The position numbers and the translations under genes are program-made. The notes under the pieces were generated by a model. That model worked only from the letters and a program-made list of their open reading frames with translations, was not told where the DNA came from and searched no databases. From Candidatus Aminicenantota bacterium (GTDB taxonomy: Bacteria; Acidobacteriota; Aminicenantia; Aminicenantales; Aminicenantaceae), in the NCBI GenBank assembly GCA_016927475.1, contig JAFGMO010000036.1, positions 1-35,489 on the forward strand: DNA of 35,489 nucleotides, given 5' to 3'. The first letter of the stretch is position 1. Every line of letters begins with the position of its first letter. This document shows positions 1 through 6,210 of this stretch, piece after piece.

Positions 1-325
1 CCTTTTGAAAATAAATAATGGATGTAATAACCTCACCTCTGTTCCAAGAATCCAAACCCATCTGTTTCAACATCTTCATCGAAAAAAGAAAAAAATCTGG
101 GGAATTTAAATAATCAAAAAAACTTCTTGTAGTATGTTTTAAGTAGAGAAGAATATCTCTGGCCATTTTTTTTTTATTATAAGAAATTTTCCAGTATTTA
201 TTAGACAAGCCACATAATTCTTTAGAAAACCTCACTATTTTTTGATCCTTTTGCACAAATAAGACAAAAATGCTGCTCAGTACAAAAAAAATCAAAGCAA
301 TGATGAATTTCTTTTTTTCCCCCAT
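1..325 (-). CDS. Hypothetical membrane-anchored protein, 3' part cut off by the window edge
   Basis: An open frame on the minus strand starts at an ATG at 325 and stays open to base 1, so it has no stop inside the window. The visible 108 residues begin with a lysine-rich N-terminus (MGEKKK) followed by a hydrophobic stretch (FIIALIFFVLSSIFVLFV), which looks like a signal anchor. The remainder is rich in Lys, Phe and Leu. I do not recognise a family. The ribosome-binding site is poor: AGGGAG lies about 15 bases upstream. The frame has no stop over more than 100 codons of very AT-rich sequence, where stops should be frequent, and it has a plausible membrane start; that is the main support. The stretch 326-471 between it and the divergent peptidase gene is AT-rich and holds no other gene. 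Confidence 0.55.
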   Translation of the reverse strand, partial: MGEKKKFIIALIFFVLSSIFVLFVQKDQKIVRFSKELCGLSNKYWKISYNKKKMARDILLYLKHTTRSFFDYLNSPDFFLFSMKMLKQMGLDSWNRGEVITSIIYFQK

Positions 326-471
326 CAATTTAAACGACGCTCCCTATATTGAAAAAATCGCAAAACTCCTGCAATTTTACAAAAATTTTATCAAAAAAAA
401 AAGTGTATTATTGCATTTCCCATCTAAATCCCATACCATCATATCCACCGACTCCATCAGGAGATACCGCA

Positions 472-1605
472 ATGAATAAAAAAATCTTCCGCTTTTGCCT
501 CACCATTTTCTGTCTGAGCCTTATCCTCGGGGCAGCAAACGAACGACCGCGCATCCGGGAATTCGGCATCAGACCCGGCATCCTCAAACCAGGTCCCCTG
601 AACGCCATAACCGACGTCTCCGGTGTGCTGGTCGGCCAGGTGACCCTCATCGAGGGCGAAGACATCCGCACAGGCGTAACAGCCATCCTTCCCCACGGAG
701 GAAATGTCTTTATGCAAAAGGTCCCGGCGGCCTTCTACGCGGCCAACGGATTCGGCAAGCTCACCGGCACCACCCAGGTGGAAGAGCTGGGGCAGCTTGA
801 GACACCCATTGTTCTTACCAACACGCTGAGCGTCCCCATGGCGGCGGACGCGGTCTTGGATTACATCCTGGGCCTTGAGGGGAACGAGAGAGTGGGCTCG
901 GTCAATCCCGTGGTGGGGGAGACAAACGACGGCTTCCTCAATGATATCCGGGGACGGCACGTCAAAAAAGAGCATGTCCTGGAGGCCATTAAAAAGGCCT
1001 CGTCCGGCCCTGTGGAAGAGGGCTCTGTGGGGGCCGGAACGGGGACCATGTGCTTCGGTTATAAAGGAGGGATCGGAACCTCCTCACGGATTCTTCCCGG
1101 GAGACAGGGAGGATACACGGTGGGAGTTCTGGTCCAGACAAACCACGGGGGAGTCCTTATGATAGACGGCCTCCCCTTCGGAAGGGAAGAAAGGGCCGGG
1201 CGGATGGGCGATGAATACGGAAGGGAGGACGAGGGCTCCTGCATGGTGGTCGTGGCCACAGACGCCCCTCTTACAAGCCGGAACCTGAAGCGGCTGGCCA
1301 AGAGGGCCCTTCTGGGCATCGCCAGGACCGGAGGCTACTACTCCAACGGAAGCGGGGACTATGCCATAGCCTTCTCCACGGCAGAGGGAGTAAGGATACC
1401 CAACCGGACTCCTAAACCGCTGCGCTCAATCGAGGTGCTGAGGAACGACCGAATGTCTCCCCTTTTCCTGGCGGCGGCCGAGGCTGCGGAGGAAGCCATA
1501 TTGAACTCGATGTTCAAGGCGGAGACGATGAGCGGATACAGGGGAAGAAAGGTGGAAGCCCTGCCCCTGGACAAGCTCAAGGCCTTTATGGAAGGACGGA
1601 AGTGA
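472..1605 (+). CDS. P1 family (S58, DmpA-like) peptidase
   Basis: Predicted 377-residue secreted aminopeptidase of the S58/DmpA family, N-terminal-nucleophile enzymes that mature by self-cleavage. Residues 1 to about 22 look like a signal peptide (MNKKIFRFCL, then a hydrophobic run to LILGAA). Family-like segments follow: ITDVSGVLVGQVT near 46-58, VNPVVGETNDG near 144-154, and the glycine-rich GSVGAGTGTMCFGYKGGIGT block at 184-203 followed by SSR. I do not assign the nucleophilic Ser. The start at 472 was chosen because AGGAGA lies just upstream and the signal peptide begins there; an in-frame ATG at 349 would add 41 AT-rich, unconvincing residues. The stop overlaps the start of the racemase gene (GTGA), so the two are probably translated together, perhaps for peptide and D-amino-acid turnover (inference). 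Confidence 0.88.
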   Translation: MNKKIFRFCLTIFCLSLILGAANERPRIREFGIRPGILKPGPLNAITDVSGVLVGQVTLIEGEDIRTGVTAILPHGGNVFMQKVPAAFYAANGFGKLTGTTQVEELGQLETPIVLTNTLSVPMAADAVLDYILGLEGNERVGSVNPVVGETNDGFLNDIRGRHVKKEHVLEAIKKASSGPVEEGSVGAGTGTMCFGYKGGIGTSSRILPGRQGGYTVGVLVQTNHGGVLMIDGLPFGREERAGRMGDEYGREDEGSCMVVVATDAPLTSRNLKRLAKRALLGIARTGGYYSNGSGDYAIAFSTAEGVRIPNRTPKPLRSIEVLRNDRMSPLFLAAAEAAEEAILNSMFKAETMSGYRGRKVEALPLDKLKAFMEGRK

Positions 1606-2327
1606 AAAAAAAGAGGCTGGGAATCCTGGGGGGAATGGGGCCTGAGGCCACGGTTTGCTTCTACAACCACATCATAAAGAACACGGACGCGGGGACGGAC
1701 CAGGAGCATATGAAGGTCATTATCTGGTCCGATCCGGGTGTGCCGCCCAGGACGGACGCCATATTCCGCGGGGGGGAAAGCCCCGTGCCGGCGCTTAAGG
1801 AGGGAGTGCGGAGGCTCAGGGAAGCGGGGGCGGATTTTATCGCCATGCCCTGTGTGACGGCCCATTATTACTACAAGGAGATAGCAGAGGAGGCGGGGAT
1901 TCCTTTTTTGAGCCTTCTGGAGGAGACGGCCGGGTACTTTAAGAAGGAGCTTCCACAGGTTAGAAAGGTCGGGCTTCTTGGAAGCAGCGGCACCATAAAC
2001 TCCGGGATCTTCCACTATGTCCTTGAGAGAGCCGGGCTGGAAGTCCTCGTTCCCACGGAGGACGAGCAGGAAAATGTCATGGAGGCCATCTTCGGAAAAG
2101 AGGGCATTAAGGCAGGATTCACGGAGGGGCCGAGCAGGGAGGCCGTAGTGGAAATGGCGGAGAAGCTTATCGGGAGGGGGGCCGAGGCGGTTATCGCCGG
2201 CTGCACGGAGATTCCTTTGGTGCTGAGGGAAGAGGACATTGCGGTTCCCTTTGTCGATCCCATGCTGGTTACGGCACGGATATGCATAAAATACGCGGGG
2301 TACCGGCTAAAAAAACAGTGCCGCTGA
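1602..2327 (+). CDS. Aspartate/glutamate racemase family protein
   Basis: A 241-residue member of the cofactor-independent Asp/Glu/hydantoin racemase family. The N-terminus has the typical LGILGGMGPEAT motif. The two catalytic cysteines expected for the family are visible: Cys84 in MPCVTAHY and Cys201 in AGCTEIPL. The length fits a single-domain aspartate racemase (YgeA/RacD-like). Translation starts at a GTG that overlaps the TGA of the upstream peptidase gene, a strong sign of translational coupling. Substrate (Asp, Glu or another amino acid) cannot be told from sequence. The gene is convergent with the propeller gene; the 99 bases between them hold short GC-rich inverted repeats (CCGGA/TCCGG at 2399-2413) but no convincing terminator. 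Confidence 0.88.
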   Translation: MKKKRLGILGGMGPEATVCFYNHIIKNTDAGTDQEHMKVIIWSDPGVPPRTDAIFRGGESPVPALKEGVRRLREAGADFIAMPCVTAHYYYKEIAEEAGIPFLSLLEETAGYFKKELPQVRKVGLLGSSGTINSGIFHYVLERAGLEVLVPTEDEQENVMEAIFGKEGIKAGFTEGPSREAVVEMAEKLIGRGAEAVIAGCTEIPLVLREEDIAVPFVDPMLVTARICIKYAGYRLKKQCR

Positions 2328-2426
2328 AATTCAGGGGAAGTGGACCCTTTCCGGCCGGGGAAAAAACTGCGGACAGGTTGAGGGCAAAAACCGGCCATCC
2401 GGAGGCATTCCGGCCAAAAAACCAGC

Positions 2427-3533
2427 TTATTTTATATTCCAGGTGACGTGGAAGCGCTTGACGAGGGGATATCCTCCTTCGTCCTCATCGCTAAGGTAAA
2501 GCTTTGACCGTTTGATAAAGGCTGGGCTGCCCTTAAGGGGGAACTTCGCCATGAACTTTCCTTCGGCATCGAACACGTCGTAGAGATAGGTCCCTTCGAG
2601 GTCTTTCTCGAAGGTACGGACATATACACGGCCCTCATCATCGAGGAAAAAGTTTTTGTAGGCGGCATGGTTTTTGGAGAATTCGAATTTTATGCTCTGA
2701 GGGGCATCGCCGTATCTTTCCTTTTCTTCTTCAGAGACCGGGATGGGGTCGCAAGGCCTTGTGATCTTTTTGTAGGGCTTCCCCTCGGTGTTTATGATGT
2801 TGACCTCGTAGTTTTCCGGATAGCCGTAGACGATGTTGTCGTCTTTATCCATCTCCCAGTAGAGCATGGGTCTGAAGACTTTAATGACGCCCTGCCTATC
2901 CATTCCCGGAGTTTCAACCATCTGCTGGAGAGACTTAAACTCCTGATCATACTTGTTTATGACCGTTGTTATGCCGGCATTCTCGCTCATGTTCGGCACT
3001 GTCATATAATAATTTCCCAGGGAATCCATGGCCAATTGAAAGATCCAAATAAATCCAGTCTGGATCACCCGGACAAACTCACCGCCGGTGGTAAACAACG
3101 ACATTCTCCCGTCCATCGAGGCCACCGTGAGCGTGTCGTTTTTAAGACAAAAGGACCAGGGATTTGAAATCTCCCCCGGACCCGCTCCCGGGCTGCCGAT
3201 GGTCCGAATAAAGGCGCCCTGTTCGTCGAAAACCTGGATGTGAGCTTCATCCCGGTCGAGGACATAGATGTTGTCCCCGGCATCGACCTCTATATCCATA
3301 ACGCCGGCGAACATGTACTCCCCCGTTGCCTCCTCGCCACCTAGAGAAAGATCCTCGCGGAAGGATATGGCCTCGCTTCCGTGAACCGGCTCCTTTGGGT
3401 TTGTGACGATGGTCACGCCGTCTTTGGTTTCGATTTTTCCCTGCCAGACGCCCTGCTTTTTAGCGCAGGAAAAAGCCAGAAAGGCAAGGGTGAAAATAAG
3501 CAGCAGATGGAATCCTTTGTAATGTTTGACCAT
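2427..3533 (-). CDS. Six-bladed beta-propeller lipoprotein
   Basis: Predicted 368-residue exported lipoprotein. The N-terminus has a basic start, a hydrophobic core and a lipobox ending in LAFSC, followed by KKQG, so the mature protein should be anchored by its Cys. The body contains NHL-like blade repeats, for example NIYVLDRDEAHIQVFDEQG followed by IRTIGSPGAGPGEI, a pattern typical of proteins labelled 6-bladed beta-propeller. Function is unknown. The start at 3533 is preferred over the ATG at 3548 because GGGGG sits about six bases in front of it. A second member of the same type lies at 17943-19100. The 109 bases to the creatininase gene hold no gene. Confidence 0.8.
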   Translation of the reverse strand: MVKHYKGFHLLLIFTLAFLAFSCAKKQGVWQGKIETKDGVTIVTNPKEPVHGSEAISFREDLSLGGEEATGEYMFAGVMDIEVDAGDNIYVLDRDEAHIQVFDEQGAFIRTIGSPGAGPGEISNPWSFCLKNDTLTVASMDGRMSLFTTGGEFVRVIQTGFIWIFQLAMDSLGNYYMTVPNMSENAGITTVINKYDQEFKSLQQMVETPGMDRQGVIKVFRPMLYWEMDKDDNIVYGYPENYEVNIINTEGKPYKKITRPCDPIPVSEEEKERYGDAPQSIKFEFSKNHAAYKNFFLDDEGRVYVRTFEKDLEGTYLYDVFDAEGKFMAKFPLKGSPAFIKRSKLYLSDEDEGGYPLVKRFHVTWNIK

Positions 3534-3642
3534 AAGGCCCCCTTTCATTAACGAGGTGAAGGCGAATGATATAATTTTATGTGCTTTTCGTCAAATTTTC
3601 GGAAGGGGGCGTTTCAGCAAGCGGTTTAGATGTGGATAAAAG

Positions 3643-4395
3643 TCAAAGCTGCTTTTTGATCCAGTCGGCCAGGAAAACGGAGGCTTTCTCCAGGTAGGCC
3701 TCTCCCCTATCGGCCGCGGCCGTTGAGGGGTCTCCCAGGACGCCGTTTTGAGTGAGGACGGGCATGCCCTGCTCGAGGATGACTTTGAGCTCTTTTTCGC
3801 CGAGTGGACCGAGGTATCCGGATGAGAAGCGGTCCTTTTTGACGAGGTCCCCTTCAAGGGCCAGGATGATCGATGTCTCGTTTTCCCCGGCGTGGGCCCC
3901 GGCCTCTTCCCGGCTGACACCAAATTCGCCGGAGGCGCCTTCGAGGACTTCGACGAATTTCAAGAGGTCGGTGTAGGCCAGGATTTTGATGTCCGGGTGG
4001 ATTTTCCTCTGGGCCTGGACTTCCTCCTCGACGGAGGCGAAGTTTCCGCCGTGGGAGGGGAGGTAGACGATTGTTTTGAAGCCGTGTTTTTTAAGGCTTG
4101 CGGTGTAGTCCCGCATGATCATTTTGAGGGTGTCGGAGCGCAGGGAGATGGTGCCGGGGAATGCCAGGTGGTGATCGGAGCATCCGGTGGAGATGGTTTT
4201 GGCCTGAAGGGCGCGGCCCAGCTTGAGGGCGACCCTGTGGGCGAGGGCGTCTCCTATCAGGGTATCGGTTTTGGTGGGGAGATGGGGCCCGTGCTGTTCG
4301 GTTGAGCCGACGGCGGTCACCACGGTGGTGTATCCCTCCTCGAGGGCGGCCTTTATCTCCGGCCAGGTCATATCTTCCATGCGTATGGTTTTCAC
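3643..4395 (-). CDS. Creatininase family protein (metal-dependent amidohydrolase)
   Basis: A 250-residue protein of the creatininase/MftE-like family, metal enzymes that cleave amide bonds in small cyclic or formamide substrates. Visible motifs are the metal-binding STEQHGPHLP at residues 31-40 with Asp44 in TKTDTLIGDA, DHHLAFPGT at 74-82, PSHGGNF at 113-119 and a later GENETS. The GTG start at 4395 was chosen because AGGAGG lies six bases upstream; an in-frame ATG at 4425 lacks a site. The gene is on the same strand as the retroelement upstream but separated from it by the template repeat and a terminator-like hairpin, so it is probably a separate unit. The exact substrate is not readable from sequence. 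Confidence 0.87.
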   Translation of the reverse strand: MKTIRMEDMTWPEIKAALEEGYTTVVTAVGSTEQHGPHLPTKTDTLIGDALAHRVALKLGRALQAKTISTGCSDHHLAFPGTISLRSDTLKMIMRDYTASLKKHGFKTIVYLPSHGGNFASVEEEVQAQRKIHPDIKILAYTDLLKFVEVLEGASGEFGVSREEAGAHAGENETSIILALEGDLVKKDRFSSGYLGPLGEKELKVILEQGMPVLTQNGVLGDPSTAAADRGEAYLEKASVFLADWIKKQL

Positions 4396-4477
4396 AGTGG
4401 TCCTCCTATTTGCTCCATCATACAACCGGGGGAAATTTTTTTCTATGGGAATTGGGATAATTTATCTTTTGGTTCTA

Positions 4478-4522
4478 GAAAAACGTCTGCCCGGACTTTC
4501 GCTGTGGGCTACTCATCCGGGC
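4478..4522 (-). terminator. Hairpin and T-run downstream of the DGR template
   Basis: On the minus strand a perfect 7-bp stem (GCCCGGA at 4489-4495 with TCCGGGC at 4516-4522, 20-base loop) is followed after four bases by a TTTTTC run. It lies about 120 bases beyond the template repeat in the direction of transcription, so it may end the template RNA. The plus-strand side also has a T-run, so the element could work in both directions. A smaller stem (CCGGC/GCCGG, 4542-4557) lies between it and the template. Confidence 0.5.
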
Positions 4523-4639
4523 AATACTTTTTTCTTTTCGTCCGGCAGTATAGCCGGTCCGGGAGCACAGCCTGGACTTATGGATAGCACACCTGTGATT
4601 TCCTTAAAAAACACAGCTCTGACAAAAACTGCCTTAAGT

Positions 4640-4741
4640 CCTGACGCAACGAAAACCAATATTGTTGTTCCTGTTCCTGGGATTGTTCCTGTTGCGTTCT
4701 GCACAACGAGCGTTGTCGCGATTATTGTTCCACGAGCCGCC
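4640..4741 (-). repeat. DGR template repeat (TR)
   Basis: A 102-bp segment that aligns without gaps to 6217-6318 and 9151-9252, the 3' ends of the two NTPase genes. Read on the minus strand it is adenine-rich in its middle and, in the frame of the targets, would encode GGSWNNNRDNARC and so on, with eleven Asn codons (AAC/AAT). Compared with the two variable repeats it differs at 19 and 18 positions, and every difference is at a template adenine. The last 19 bases (4640-4658) and the first 12 are identical in all three copies. The first 20 bases of the TR are also the last bases of the RT gene, including its stop codon. TR must be transcribed and copied by the RT; it is not itself a coding gene. 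Confidence 0.96.
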
Positions 4742-5813
4742 TCGCTGAACCTTTGACCGTACCCCTTTTAAAGAAAACGCTGCCGATAAGCCGGCAATAC
4801 ATTCGATACGTATCCCCATGTTTGGCATGACCAAGCCAGCTTCGGATGCGGTGAATAACTTTGTCAAAAGATATCTCTCCTTGATCATATTGATATTTCA
4901 TCTTTTTGAGACGCCGCCGCATATACAGAATATTTTGCTTTTTAAGGATCCTGTGTGTGGGAAATATTTTAAATCCCAAAAAATTCACACCCTCATCCGT
5001 ATGAAAAACCCTGCTTTTATTGGGATGAAGCTTTAATCTTAATTGAGTCAGGTAATCCTCTATCTTTTCTTTTATATTGTTTAAATGATCTTTTGAGTCG
5101 CTGAATATGACAAAATCATCGACATACCTGATGTAATATCTGCATTTTAAGTCTTCCTTAATATGGTGATCGAACCTGTTCAGATAAACATTGGCGAAAA
5201 ATTGGCTGGTCAAGTTACCGATAGGAATTCCTTTTTTTCTATTGATCGGAGTGAAAAGGTCATCACCAGGAAAATAAAATGGAAAATTCTTATCAGCACG
5301 CGTGTTTATGATTTCGCCGATAAGACGGATTGTTCTTTGGCATTTTATTTTTCTCTTGATGTATTCCATCAATATTTTATGGTCGATAGATTGAAAATAT
5401 TTTTGAATGTCGCATTTGAGAACAAATGTGTTTTTTCTGGAATACTGCGTATACCTGTTTAAGGCCGCATGGCTTCCTTTGTCTTTTCGGCAGGCATAGG
5501 AGTCATGAATGAATGTTTTATCAAAGATGGGCTCGATGACGTTGCAAATGGCATGGTGGACAACCCTGTCCCGGTATGGTGCGGCGCTTATCAAACGCTG
5601 TTTGGGATCGAAGACGAAAAAATCCCTGTATCCTCCGTGTTTATACGAAAAATCCCGAAGTTCATCCTGGAGTTTCAGTAGTTCTTTTTCGAGGTTCAGG
5701 TTGAAGACGGCAGTGGAGGATTTGAAACGTTTACCCCTCTGGGCTTTTTGGGCGGCCTTAAGAAGATTTTCAAAGGAATTTATAGCATCAAAAAGGTTAT
5801 TGACTCTCTTCAT
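4722..5813 (-). CDS. DGR reverse transcriptase
   Basis: A 363-residue reverse transcriptase of the diversity-generating retroelement type. It would copy the template RNA into cDNA with errors opposite adenines; the cDNA then replaces the variable repeats. Visible motifs are the catalytic Asp in KCDIQKYF (residue 135), the GIPIGNLTSQ block at 195-204 with the SQ ending typical of DGR enzymes, and the active site YVDD at 230-233. Length is normal for the class and there is no maturase, endonuclease or CRISPR-linked domain. The gene start overlaps the end of avd by 17 bases. The stop codon TAA (4722-4724) lies inside the template repeat, so the last residues (RRLVEQ) are read from template DNA in a different frame from the targets. 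Confidence 0.96.
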   Translation of the reverse strand: MKRVNNLFDAINSFENLLKAAQKAQRGKRFKSSTAVFNLNLEKELLKLQDELRDFSYKHGGYRDFFVFDPKQRLISAAPYRDRVVHHAICNVIEPIFDKTFIHDSYACRKDKGSHAALNRYTQYSRKNTFVLKCDIQKYFQSIDHKILMEYIKRKIKCQRTIRLIGEIINTRADKNFPFYFPGDDLFTPINRKKGIPIGNLTSQFFANVYLNRFDHHIKEDLKCRYYIRYVDDFVIFSDSKDHLNNIKEKIEDYLTQLRLKLHPNKSRVFHTDEGVNFLGFKIFPTHRILKKQNILYMRRRLKKMKYQYDQGEISFDKVIHRIRSWLGHAKHGDTYRMYCRLIGSVFFKRGTVKGSARRLVEQ

Positions 5814-6147
5814 TCTTGCTGTACTTTAACCATCCGCCTACGGATATCCCGATCCCGTTGATAAAACGGGATGAATTTTCATATGCTTTGAGATTGATAA
5901 ATTTGAGGTCTTTGGAGATCCGTATAAGGTAGCGCAGTTTCTCCAATTTGAGGTTTGTCGAATTGAGAAGATGAAATTTATTTTTTGTGTAAGCGGCCTC
6001 GATGAGGAGGTCAAGGATATCCAGAAGGAGATTTTCGATACGGTCGGCGATAAGAAATTTGTGGCTTCGAGGATATTTCTCGAGCTTAGGGATGATCCAA
6101 AGAATTAAGTCGTAAAGTTTTGTGATGGCGTCTACTTCCTTAGGCAT
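5797..6147 (-). CDS. avd: Accessory variability determinant, four-helix bundle protein
   Basis: A 116-residue basic, helical protein that matches the Avd/four-helix-bundle family (related to proteins encoded in 23S rRNA intervening sequences). The segment with PRSHKFLIADRIENLL and the following helix are characteristic. In studied DGRs Avd forms a pentamer that binds the reverse transcriptase and the template RNA and is needed for cDNA synthesis. It sits directly between the first target gene and the RT gene and overlaps the RT start by 17 bases, which fits that role. The ATG at 6147 has GTGAG just upstream and is preferred. The frame can also start at a TTG at 6162, which would fall in the 50-bp repeat and has no ribosome-binding site. 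Confidence 0.88.
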   Translation of the reverse strand: MPKEVDAITKLYDLILWIIPKLEKYPRSHKFLIADRIENLLLDILDLLIEAAYTKNKFHLLNSTNLKLEKLRYLIRISKDLKFINLKAYENSSRFINGIGISVGGWLKYSKNEESQ

Positions 6148-6160
6148 CGGCTCACTTTTC

Positions 6161-6210
6161 AATTTGCGGCGGAAAGGGTAAAAGAGTAAAAGAACAAAGG
6201 GTAATCATTT
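6161..6210 (-). repeat. 50-bp element behind variable repeat 1
   Basis: Identical over 50 bases to 9095-9144. It begins at the stop codon side of target 1 and runs into the spacer before avd. No such copy follows the template repeat. It contains two AAAGGGTAA units and two GTAAAAGA units in direct orientation, but no clear inverted repeat. It may mark VRs as recipients of retrohoming. Confidence 0.9.

Noticed and set aside
270..479. Small plus-strand frame before the peptidase gene
   Set aside because: AT-rich, no ribosome-binding site or family, and antisense to the open frame at 1-325.
3061..3076. 16-base match (TGGATCACCCGGACAA) to the intergenic palindrome region near 15909
   Set aside because: It lies in coding sequence of the propeller and does not extend or form a palindrome there; probably chance.
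4634..4888. Open frame on the minus strand ending in the TR, with the same reading as the variable repeats (GGSWNNN to CVRT)
   Set aside because: Its upstream part is a shadow of the RT gene in another frame and it has no FGE domain; the TR is a template, not a third target gene.
4722..5813. Group II intron maturase or retron RT
   Set aside because: There is no maturase or endonuclease domain and no intron or msr/msd-like structure was needed; the SQ motif, Avd neighbour and TR/VR pairs fix it as a DGR enzyme.
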